Shown: positions 54,752-64,000 of the stretch, piece after piece | Layout: each line of letters starts with the position of its first letter | Numbering within the stretch: position 1 is the first letter of the stretch | Assembly (NCBI RefSeq): GCF_023101765.2 | Contig: NC_064239.1 | Location: forward strand, 3,224,001 to 3,288,000 | Source of the DNA: Spodoptera frugiperda | Taxonomy: Eukaryota > Arthropoda > Insecta > Lepidoptera > Noctuidae | Length of the DNA: 64,000 bases | Direction: 5' to 3' | The notes under the pieces: generated by a model | Database searches by the model: none | What the model saw: the letters and a program-made list of their open reading frames with translations, nothing else | What the model was told of the DNA's origin: nothing | Program-made: the position numbers and the translations under genes

Positions 54752-54756
54752 GGAAT

Positions 54757-54884
54757 ACCTAGGAATAGGAAGGGATCGGGATGTAATTTGGAACAGGGAT
54801 AAATTGTGCTCTGGAATAACACATAGGATACTTTTTATCCCAGGAACGCGGGCGAAGCCGCTGGCAGTCGCTAGAGACTAGGCC
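54757..54884 (+). repeat. Dispersed repeat family H-like fragment
   Basis: CTTTTTATCCCAGGAACGCG followed by GGCGAAGCCGCTGGCAG; the usual 'scripts' of family H-like elements, directly next to the split SINE. Confidence 0.45.
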
Positions 54885-54944
54885 AAATTCTTAGTTTTAT
54901 ATGTATATACTATCATCCACATCTTAGAGCCTTGATTTTTTTTT

Positions 54945-55075
54945 ATGTTAATTGGGCCGACGTTTGGCCGCTATCTCGCCTGATGGTAAGTGATGATGCG
55001 GCCTACGGCGGAGCACGTCTGCCCATAAGCTACCTATTCACTCGGGCTTTGAAGACACTTTGATTCACTAAAGAA
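54945..55075 (+). repeat. Dispersed LINE-tail-like repeat
   Basis: GGCCGACGTTTGGCCGCTAT, CGCCTGATGGTAAGTGATGA and TGCGGCCTACGGCGGAGCA are typical of a common lepidopteran 3' tail repeat. Single copy in this window. Confidence 0.45.
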
Positions 55076-55449
55076 TAACAAATACGGTGTTAAACAAGCA
55101 AAAATAAATGTGCATGTGAAACAGACTTGTCATGTCATGTTTTTCGAAATGAATAAATATGCTAACGTCAAATCTCACGTTAGATTACATTATTGGGGTT
55201 GACGCAGCGTAAATGACATGATACGACATATATGGGGGGGGGGGGATATTCAAAAACAAAACAACAACGTATGCTGTGCATGTAACACGTAATTGATTAG
55301 TTTTTGATCAAATATGACGTTTGAATCTGTATATTCGTGTGATTACTTGTTTCGATGTTAACTAAATGCTGTAATGTAATTATGTCGGCAAAACTAAACA
55401 TTGAATTGATTTAATATGTTATTTTGTTGTGAAATTAATAAATAATTAA
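55076..55449. other. No gene seen; G homopolymer
   Basis: A run of about a dozen G near 55233-55245 in AT-rich DNA; otherwise nothing. Confidence 0.4.
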
Positions 55450-55704
55450 CTGCCTCGTTGGTCGAGTGGTGGCAAATGCTACTGCCAGACAGTTCGATTC
55501 CATTGTCGGGAAAGTATTACTGAGCATCTTTTGGATTTTCGAAAATTTCTCAGTAGTAGCACAGATTCTGGAATTGTGCCCAGTATATTGTTATGGCAAT
55601 AAGGTCATCCCCAATTACATAGGATTTTTAATACAAATGGTAAAACGTGGGTGTACATTGTAAAGCGGCATTAAGTGCCGTACCTCTTGGGAGATAAAAG
55701 GCTA
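55450..55704 (+). repeat. SINE family B, forward full-length copy
   Basis: CTGCCTCGTTGGTCGAGTGG head with A box, weak B box (CAGTTCGATTCCATT), body, and end GGAGATAAAAGGC. Followed by a small palindrome (55706-55736). Confidence 0.8.
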
Positions 55705-55705
55705 T

Positions 55706-55736
55706 TTTTTAACGCAACGCCACGTTGCGTTAAAAA
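55706..55736. repeat. 13-bp perfect hairpin at SINE tail
   Basis: TTTTTAACGCAAC and GTTGCGTTAAAAA around GCCAC, directly after the family B SINE. Confidence 0.65.
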
Positions 55737-58074
55737 TTAATTGCACTCATTGACATTCAGCTAGAGCAAAAACTATATTAAAAGAAACATAGATAGCTCT
55801 TAACTATATACATTATTTCTAAAAACCAAATAACATACCAAAACGAACCTTTAGCGCATTAGCCCAAAGTTCAAATCAAAAACTGATCACTACAATCACG
55901 GAACAAAATCTAAAATCTGTCGAACATTTCCAGCATATTGTTAGACAGGTCCTTGTCTCCATTAGAATCTTGGAAACGAAAATAAACTTTTAAAGTATAC
56001 CCCCACCTGCGGCCTTCGAGAACTTTTAGTCTTCCACTGAAGTAATTCGGAAAATCTAATTACTGTCAGTGAGACTGACACAAAGAGCCTTCGAAGTTGC
56101 TGTAGTTTTACTCTGAGATTCTGTGCCGTGTAAAAGTGTTGTATGCTGTGTTTGTATTGAGCCCTGTTTTGTTTTAGGATTGGCTTATAGTATTGGTGCT
56201 TGTTAAAATAATGATTGGTTATATCTCTGAACCTTTTATTGATTTTGATAAAAATATAATCTAGACACAAAAACAACATAGATTATTCACGTGAATTAGT
56301 GGAGAAAAGCTCTACTAGTTTCGAGTCACAGAAGGACTCTTCATCATGAGCAGCGTGCGCAGATGCGGCGACGTCGCGCAGCCTACTGGTTAGACGACGC
56401 TGCTCATGATGAATGATGTGATCCGAAATTAGTAGAGCTTTTCTCCATTAATTTAGGTGAGTAAACCGTGATTTTTAGTTAGTTTAGTATGTCTCCTGAT
56501 ATAGTTATTATAAAAAATATATATAATCTAATTAAAAGGTTTGTATGTATTCCAATTTTGCTGGTCATTCTGAAACATAATGAGACAGAAAGAACATTTT
56601 TTAGTTAGATATTGTTAAATTTTCGTTGCATATCTTCTGTGTATCTATAAGACATGCTAACTGCTTACGAAACAGAAAATCTCCCTATTTCAAAAGAAAC
56701 AAACAAAAACAAAAGATGTTACCCACACAATTTTCCTCCAACCAAAATTAAATTCCCATACAAACAGGGGTTCATTTATAATTAAAAAAAATAATTAAGC
56801 GAGCAAATGTCATCCCTTGCACACAAAACCTTCTTCTATAATAGCCACCCAATTTCCTTGACTGGGGCGGACAATTAAAACCCGGTCACAGTATCTTTTC
56901 ACTCTAATTGAAATGGGGATGGGGACAATAAGGTTTTTAAACAGAGTAAAATCCCCAGATTAACTTTTGTTCAAAATATTAACACTTTATTCCGTAGATA
57001 CTGCTGAGAGAGCTGATAACTTCGGTGTAATAAAATAGAAAGTTCTAGACGCGCTGGGAATTGGTGAAAAATGTAAGAAAGTTGGAAATGTCATGATGGC
57101 AGGAGAGGAATGAAAATAAAATTAGTTGATAAAAATGGTGTCCATGTCAAAGTCATGGGACTACTATAAATAACTACAAAAAGTGTGTTACGTAAGAGAA
57201 ATGATGACAAATGCATGTTACTTAAAAAGTTGCGTTCTCTAACTGTTTTGTTTGTATACAAGACATATTCTTTAAATAGGTTTATTTCTGGAGCCAGGAC
57301 AAAATAAACCTATCATCAAATCTGTGGCGACAGATGACAGAAGTCGCACATAGACGATCGATGAACAAATCAACGGATGACGTCATAAATCCTACATCGC
57401 TTATATGAAATTTTAATGCGAATAAACAAAGATAGAAAATCCCAGTGAACAGCAGTTGGGCAGAAAGCCCGTCAGGTACGATCACCTGGTCGGAAGATCC
57501 TCCTTTTATTAGGGAACTTTACTCATTATTCCTATACATATTTGCAAGTATAATTGCCTACCCAATAATAGCCTCTATGAGGGATTAAAACAAACTCTGT
57601 ACTTAGTTAATATACCATTATGTTATGTTAAACAACAACTAAACTCCAACCAAAAACACAAAACAAAACAAAACATTGATTTTAAAAGTTTCGAAGGCAA
57701 ATCATCTCTCGAATATCGTACGTGAGTTTAACAAATACTTTGAAACCAAACAATATCATGTTTTCGTTCGTTACATGAATATTCAGTAACATGAATTCAT
57801 ATATCTATAAAAAGATACAAAATGTATGTTTGTACGCTACACTCTGACCCACTTTGTCAGGTTGTATCAACAACGTTATTTGTTGACTATGACTGGACTA
57901 TGCAAGTTATAGTCTTGTTATTGGTATGTGCTATGACATATAAAACGTGTATTTACTTATTACAATGTAAATAAGAATATATGGTAATATTGTAACTGCT
58001 GTTGGCCATTGAGATTATTAATTCCGAAGAATGTTGTCCCCTGTCTACTGCTTAACTTGTGTATCGTCAACACC
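55737..58074. other. No gene seen outside family E MITE
   Basis: 57290-57420 is GC-richer and nearly open in short frames on both strands but unrecognised. Confidence 0.35.
56285..56480. mobile_element. Foldback MITE family E, two-armed copy
   Basis: The left arm (about 56285-56357: GGAGAAAAGCTCTACTAGTT, TCATCATGAGCAGCGTG) is repeated inverted at about 56396-56462 (GCTGCTCATGATGAA, AGTAGAGCTTTTCTCCATTA). Arms of about 65 bp around a centre of roughly 40 bp. No coding capacity. This copy explains the single-arm fragments elsewhere. Confidence 0.72.
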
Positions 58075-58325
58075 TCAATACCAAAAAGCCAACGGCGAGG
58101 GGCCAACACGCGATCTTCTTGAATTGTAGTTGATTCGTCCGCGGGCTACGTGCTTACTGCTCGCCGACAGCGAGCCGCCCGCCAGGCGCAAGCGAAACAA
58201 CGTCGCGCGCTGATTGCGAGCTTGCACCGTATGAGCACCGCACTGTAAGCAGGCTGGCAGCTAGCGGTAGTCACAATTCGAAACAACGCTATGCTCGGTA
58301 AGTGTGTTTTGATCTTTACGAGGTC
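58075..58325 (+). repeat. Dispersed repeat family G, copy 2
   Basis: AATACCAAAAAGCCAACGGC, GCGAGCTTGCACCGTATGAG, GGCAGCTAGCGGTAGTCACA, GTTTTGATCTTTACGAGG. Same order of blocks as 29840-30095. Confidence 0.62.
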
Positions 58326-58831
58326 AAAGTAAACTTTCTTCTTTCCCAACTGGGTTGAGATCAATATTTTATACCGATCGCAGTTGGCCATCTTAACTGG
58401 CATTTTGAATGATAAGCTATACTCAACTAGTTAGTTTTCTCCTTCTTACATATCTAGTAATGGTAACATTCAGTAGGTAAAATATAAAATTAGTTCATTT
58501 TAAAAAGGCCTGGTAACGACCTAGATTTATATTGTTAAAAATAAAACTACAAAAGATAGGCGTGGGCGTTATAATACAACATACCTACATATAAATTATA
58601 AAGCTATGTAATTACTTATACTTTATTCAAAAGTCTTTTATAACTAGCAAACCAAATTCTTCAGAATAAACAATAGATTACTAGGTAACTGAACTCATTA
58701 AATAATAACTTCGAGTAAGGACGCCTGTTCGAGTCCACCTATCTTAAGGAACGCCATGATTATGTCAGATACTGAAAATGTCATGATATGTATAAAATCA
58801 AAGAAACGAACTATTACTAATATGGTGGTCG

Positions 58832-58941
58832 CAACGTCACGCCTTTTATCTCCGAAGGGGTAGGCAGAGGTGCACATTACGACACGTAATGCCACTATAC
58901 AATGTAATTTTTACCATTTGTGTTATAAATCCATGTAATTC
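58832..58941 (-). repeat. SINE family B, 3' fragment
   Basis: AACGTCACGCCTTTTATCTC to ACCATTTGTGTTATAAATCC. Head missing. Confidence 0.74.
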
Positions 58942-59418
58942 GGAACATTAAAGGGCGATCCCTAAAATAATTCTATGACTTGAACAGGTGCACTTACCCT
59001 ATGTCGAACATAAATAAATATACGTTTCTGAAGTGTTACACTAGTGACAGTCTATTACAAATATATATTTCAAGGTCAACCTTGTAACGATAGGTTATGT
59101 GTGTGTAATTAGGTGTTTGTTTCTTCAAGAAAATAATGAAGTACGGATATAATTCCTATTATTGTAATTCGTTTTGTTATTTCTGTGTTGTAATGTTTTC
59201 GGATTTGTTGCTATGTTATCTCATTTGAGAATTATTTATGTGTGTATGCTTTGTCTATGTGCCTACCAACAACTCAAGGTGAAAATTAAAGATTAGTTAT
59301 CGCTTGCAAGTTTATTAGTTATTTGAACTATTAGGTCATATTTGCAAGTTATAAAAGTTTAAGGAAACTCTGATTAAAACATTAAATTAATCACTATATC
59401 GTACTGTATCGACACGCA

Positions 59419-59577
59419 TCTTTATCCCCGTAGTGGTACGTATAATGTACACCCACTTTTCACAATTTTTGTTATAAGTCCCATGTAATAGAAGGTGACC
59501 CTTTAGCCATATACTGGGCACAATTCTAGGCTCCATACTACTACCGAGAAATTTTCGTATAACCCGATAAATGCCCA
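59419..59577 (-). repeat. SINE family B, middle fragment
   Basis: CTTTATCCCCGTAGTGG followed by TGTACACCCACTTTTCAC and CATATACTGGGCACAATTC; ends before the B box. A piece near the 3' end is deleted. Confidence 0.72.
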
Positions 59578-60036
59578 TAGTATAATAGCCAAATAATATC
59601 TAATGACACTTACTAAGTTTCACTAAGTCTTACTAAGTTTCATATTATGAAAACCTGACATTATAACAACTACATACATATTATGCAAGTTCTAATGGAT
59701 ATATTTTTGAAGATGATATTTCTTGGCTAAAGATATTCCATGCATTGTTTATTCCGTAAGCAGAATGTGTGACGGAAATTGGATTGTTCTAGTGTAGGAG
59801 GCTGCATCCTGCTTTCAGTGAAAAGTTTTTATATAAAATTTACGTACCTACCTCTCTCTACAATAAAATTTACATGTTGATATACTCGTATTTTATTTTC
59901 GTCTACCGTGCATTGTTTTAAATTCAAATTGATATTTATTGACTTGTGTGTGTGTCGTGTGGGTTCATTGAATTTGTGATTTCAGCGATTTTTCAATTCT
60001 GTAGTGGGTGATAAGTGAATCTTTTGATTTTTTTAT

Positions 60037-60302
60037 GCAATACGGTATAGGAGCAGACGGATCACCTGATGGTAAGCAATCGCCGCCGCCCTTGACACTT
60101 TTAAACACCAGACGTTTGAGCCTTTTGGGGCTTTTGGAGTTTAGGAATTGAAGAGTTATTGCGGAATTGGGAATGGGGGTTAACCTCCAGAAATCTCACT
60201 CATAGAACGAAACACAACGCAAGTTGTTTCACGTCGGTTTTCTGTGAGGCCGTGGTATCACTCCGGTCGAGCCCATGCCATGCTTCGGCACGAATGGGCA
60301 CG
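60037..60302 (+). repeat. Dispersed repeat family C, copy 6
   Basis: ATAGGAGCAGACGGATCACC, GATGGTAAGCAATCGCCGCC, and the end CATGCTTCGGCACGAATGGG. Full length with deletions. Confidence 0.73.
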
Positions 60303-60890
60303 ATTTAATAAAATTAATTAAAGGCCATGATATTATTAACATTTCTATCACATATTTAAATAGTAATAAAAATACTCGTACTTACTAAACACTCGATATC
60401 GAGTATTAGGTACTAACCAACATTTCAGTAAAAAATAAAAGATAATAAAAGTCAATATGTTGGTTCCACACAAAATTCAGAAAGGAGGTCGATGTACTTT
60501 ATGTCCGTAGAGGATTCGGTTACCTCAAAGTGTTTTTTTTTTTTGAGTGAAACGTCAAAGGTTAGAGTGATTCCCTTTTAGGTTCGAAATAGTTTGAACT
60601 GATATACTCGTAGATGTAGGGGTAAGCGTTTAGACTTTATGTATCCTCATATGTGTTTTACCTATACTGTGGCCTTTTACAATAAAATATCTAACCATTG
60701 GTATCTAGATATTTATTCCAGACCAAAGACCATGACCGCACCGATTGCTTATTATCAGGAGACCCGTCTACTGCTTTACTACGACCCGTATGCCATAGCT
60801 TTACTTAGCCGTAGCCTTTATAAAATTAATGTGATTTGTTAGTGTTTTTACACGCCAATATCATTTAAATTGATCTCACCTGAACCTGTG

Positions 60891-61030
60891 CTCTTAGTAC
60901 GAGTTAAATGTAATCGAAATAAGAGCGCGTTTGGCGCTTTGATTGGATGGTTTATTCGAGCTGGCCAATCAGAGTACCGAATGCACTGTTTTGATTACTT
61001 TGAACGTAAAGCAAACTAGTACTAAGGACA
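60891..61030. mobile_element. Foldback MITE family F, third copy
   Basis: CTCTTAGTACGAGTTAAATG at the left and GCAAACTAGTACTAAGGAC at the right, with AAGAGCGCGTTTGGCGCTTT and its inverted partner. More diverged arms than at 40.4 kb. Confidence 0.75.
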
Positions 61031-61372
61031 CTGGTATTTGGCAGTCGCTCTTGCAACCATTTAACCAACAGAGATCTGGTTCGATTTTATGTTTCTATCC
61101 TAACAGTACAAGGAGTAGTTTAGAATTTTGATTTAATACACAAAGTGGGGACCCTTTCGAGGGATTATGACCGATTGTTTGTGTTATCATACCCCAATAA
61201 CTGGACCAGCAATCCTGTTATCTGCATTGAAGCCACGTAAATATTGGATTATTATCCTTACCGTCTTATAAATACAAGACTTGCTTTGAAGATTGTTTTT
61301 TAAGTATAATTTCTTGTTTGATGTTTTTTTTTTTACTTTCTTTGTAAAGATCAAGTTTAAGGAATAATATAT

Positions 61373-61550
61373 CACTAGCCAGCAGCTTTGCCCGCGTTCC
61401 CATGGGTCAAGCCTGTTAATACCCCATCTCATCAGTATACCAAATTTCATCAAAATCCGTTCAGTAGTTTAAGCGTAATTTACTGACAAAGATCTTAATA
61501 TCCAAACAAACAAACTTTCACATTTATAATATTACATTGTAGTATGATAC
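61373..61550 (+). repeat. Dispersed repeat family H-like copy
   Basis: GCTTTGCCCGCGTTCCCATG, CCAAATTTCATCAAAATCCG, TTCAGTAGTTTAAGCGTAA, CAAACAAACTTTCACATTTA. Confidence 0.6.
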
Positions 61551-62773
61551 AGATCGGATTAAATCGGTTAATGCTGTCGCAGCTGTGAGCAAAATGAGTA
61601 ATTTCAAAAGCATTTGCTACTACTAAAACAAAGAAGGCGTAATACTTCACAAAGAAACTCCCAACAAACTCATATTGTAAGATGAACGGACGTCAAATCG
61701 ATGAGCTTACAATAATTAATTGTCCAATCCTTTGAGCATAACTTTGAAGTATAATGCGCAAAATTTTAATCTCTAACGTCAAAGAGTGGAACAAACTGGC
61801 TCAAACTTTGTCCCGCTTCTCTGGCAACAGGTATTGCGGTAGTTTTCATATTTTATATAAATTAATGGTTAAGATTTTTTCACAGTACCAGCAGAAGTAA
61901 GTAAAGTTTTAAAGGATCATAATATATTTTTATTTGTGATTAATTTTAACCGCCACACTCAGAGTCATTTGATGGTTACTTAACCAAGTCCTTAGCAATT
62001 GTTTTCCGAACAAAATCGTCACTAAGGAATAGTTAAAATAATCATTAAATGTATCTGTGTAGAGCAGTAAGATCAATTTTTAAAAAGATACAGAACCAGT
62101 GCGATGTGCAAATAGCTCATAATATAATAACCAATTGCGTAGTGCGACTAGACGAGAGAATCCAATGATCGTAAAACTTATCAATAAATATCCCAATTCG
62201 AACCGAATCAGCAACAGCAACACTCGAGTTTGGTCGTCACACTACCGAATGACCATTGAAGCAGTTCTTCAATGTAAATATAAACAAAACACCCAAAATG
62301 ATTGATCTTCGTGAAACTAAAAGCTTCACAAGGATCAAGAAGTCAGTACCTATTTATGCAAGTACAAAAATCATTTTCGAACTACTTTAAATACTTAAGA
62401 CATTATTATGACAGAGATTCTGCAAAATACCTCCTTGAAGGCAGAGCGGGTGTTGCAAATGGCTGGTCTTCTAGCATAAATTGAGCGTAATTTTATCACC
62501 ACCCCGCCCACAAACTTCTAGTGTGAACACACAAGAACTCGGAATTCGATAATGTTCGGAAGTTTCCTGTTGCGTAAGTAATTAGCTCAGCAGCATCCAC
62601 CATCTTGAAATAGGTAAATTGTGTTGTAAAACGTGAAATGAAGATTAACATAATTTTGGTTTTGGTAGGAAAATTAAATTAGATAGTTGGATTATAAATT
62701 AGGAATCTTGTTTTGTGGTGATTTTAATCTGGTATTGGGAATGTCTTCAATAAATTATTTATTGCTTTTCAAG

Positions 62774-62935
62774 GATATTGTAAAGAGGATGGTTGACACT
62801 TCAGTTAACCGACAGGCTGGCTACTACCTTGGTCACAGGTTAAGCATTGCTATTCAACGTGGCAATGCTGCCAGTCTTTTGGGCACCCAACCTCAGGACT
62901 CTGATGAGGATTATGTTTTCGACGCTTTAAGTTAG
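62774..62935 (+). CDS. Orphan coding segment, possible terminal exon
   Basis: Following TGCTTTTCAAG (a plausible acceptor), 53 codons run to a TAG at 62933-62935: DIVKRMVDTSVNRQAGYYLG, HRLSIAIQRGNAASLLGT, then an acidic tail ending DYVFDALS. The amino-acid mix looks like real protein (amphipathic, charged, no simple sequence). I recall similar RLSIAIQRGNA-type strings in insect hypothetical or mobile-element proteins but cannot name the family. No partner exon was found nearby. Confidence 0.4.
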   Translation, partial: DIVKRMVDTSVNRQAGYYLGHRLSIAIQRGNAASLLGTQPQDSDEDYVFDALS

Positions 62936-63054
62936 TTTTTATTTCTTTTTAGGTGGTTTTAAGTTGTCATTATTTCAGTCATAGTTCTTATTATTATTTA
63001 TTTTAAGTATACACAAAATACATAATTTTAGTTTATAAATTATTTAAAAATAAT

Positions 63055-63128
63055 GGTTTACTAACGTAACTGACTGAGAAAAGCTATAGTTTCAAGTCAC
63101 AATAGGACTCTTATCCATGAGCCCACTC
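63055..63128. repeat. Foldback MITE family E, decayed left arm
   Basis: GAGAAAAGCTATAGTTTCAA and GGACTCTTATCCATGAGC resemble the left arm of 56285-56357. Confidence 0.45.
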
Positions 63129-63399
63129 GAAAGTTATTCATCCTTATAAAATTAATAAACATCATTTTGCACTAGACTTTGCTCATAGTAACTGTAACTG
63201 GAGCATTAGACTTCGCTCATAGTTTTAAAAACTTAATCAATGTTCCAAAGTTTTCCCATAAAAGAGAAAAAATCGTTTCATTTGTAAGGCTATAAAAGTT
63301 CAATAATTAATTCGGATTCTTCTGCTTTCCTAAGTCCTAAACTAATTTTAAGTAGTGTATTTTTGTACAGGTTTGGAGACAAACATATTTAGTATGTCT

Positions 63400-63570
63400 A
63401 GTTATAACAAAACAAACATATTTATTGAGAAATTTATTATTAGACACACTTTTTTATTTTCTTACGGAAACAAATACTTTCGAAGACATATTGATTTGAA
63501 ATATCGTGTGATGTCACGTTTTATACGTAGAAATGACGTATTTGCTCCCACTTTGATTCGATTTATCTAA
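63400..63570 (+). repeat. Dispersed repeat family I, copy 2
   Basis: TTGATTTGAAATATCGTGTG, TTTATACGTAGAAATGACGT, ATTTGCTCCCACTTTGATTC; forward counterpart of 11165-11440. Confidence 0.6.
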
Positions 63571-64000
63571 GTAATCAGCATTTAAATCTAAATCGTAACA
63601 ACCCAAAATACATTTATCCATCCAACTCAAAACTGCTCGGAAACATACGGCCAACTACAAACTATATAATGCCTAAAAGGTTTGTTTGTAAAACTTTAAG
63701 GACATGCCTGAATAGTTACCTAGGTATAGATACTAACCAAAGAGCATGCGCGGAGGTAGTCGAGCCTGCTACTAAATGATAATACCTATTTAATTATACA
63801 CCTGTCTCATTAGTCTCCGCAAGAAGAAACACTGGAAATGTGAGCCTGGATACACGAAAGTTTTAATGGATTTTTAAAGTCTGAGTCCCACATTTTGTAT
63901 TCTAGGCAGCGGAATAGTGCCTATTTGGTAGAGTATAAAGTCGTTCGTTTTTACTTGGAATTTGGTGCTGCGTAGTTTCTCTTTTTTGGGAGATGTTTGT

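Larger units (their letters stand above)
58326..60036. other. No gene seen outside SINE fragments
   Basis: AT-rich anonymous DNA between the two family B fragments and the following family C copy. Confidence 0.4.
60303..62773. other. No gene seen outside listed repeats
   Basis: Holds the third family F MITE and a family H-like copy. The rest is anonymous. Confidence 0.4.
62936..64000. other. No gene seen outside listed repeats
   Basis: Family E arm and family I copy are listed; the terminal 430 bp show nothing I can assign. Confidence 0.4.

Overview
The window reads as AT-rich, repeat-laden nuclear DNA of a moth, most likely a noctuid-type lepidopteran. This is an inference from the dense tRNA-derived SINEs, short palindromic MITEs, LINE tails, BEL/Pao and Ty1/copia LTR retrotransposons, and one spliced insect gene of the beaten path (Beat) family. 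No prokaryotic, viral or organellar gene organisation is visible.

Left part (1-17 kb, minus strand): four short exons at 16812-16924, 12303-12398, 6709-6844 and 5571-5704 have matching splice phases (0, 0, 1, 0). Joined, they encode the first Ig domain and the start of the second Ig domain of a Beat-family cell-surface or secreted protein. Introns of 4.4, 5.5 and 1.0 kb are packed with SINEs, a LINE ORF1 remnant and MITE halves. The signal-peptide exon and the 3' exons were not found and may lie outside the window.

Middle (17-33 kb): a three-exon, minus-strand THAP-domain gene (20656-21916) has a one-base frameshift in exon 1 and no catalytic transposase domain, and is bracketed by a 14-bp inverted repeat. 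Beside it (22.2-23.5 kb) a 13-bp motif, TGGCAACTTTACC, recurs at least seven times in both orientations. The rest is repeats and anonymous sequence.

33.3-39.7 kb: a complete, apparently intact BEL/Pao retrotransposon on the minus strand. It has 241-bp LTRs differing at one base, a 5-bp target duplication (ATGAT), a tRNA-Tyr primer site and a 1733-codon Gag-Pol ORF with its key catalytic residues present. It must have inserted very recently.

46.0-50.5 kb: a Ty1/copia element on the plus strand with an intact 1266-codon ORF and a primer site matching the anticodon arm of initiator tRNA-Met (half-tRNA priming). Its two LTRs differ in length (144 and 175 bp) and no target duplication is seen, which suggests a recombinant or chimeric copy.

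The remaining sequence holds recurring dispersed families, labelled here A and B (tRNA-derived SINEs), C, D, G, H, I (dispersed repeats) and E, F (palindromic foldback MITEs). Several are nested, tandem or inverted. An orphan, protein-like coding segment at 62774-62935 remains unassigned.
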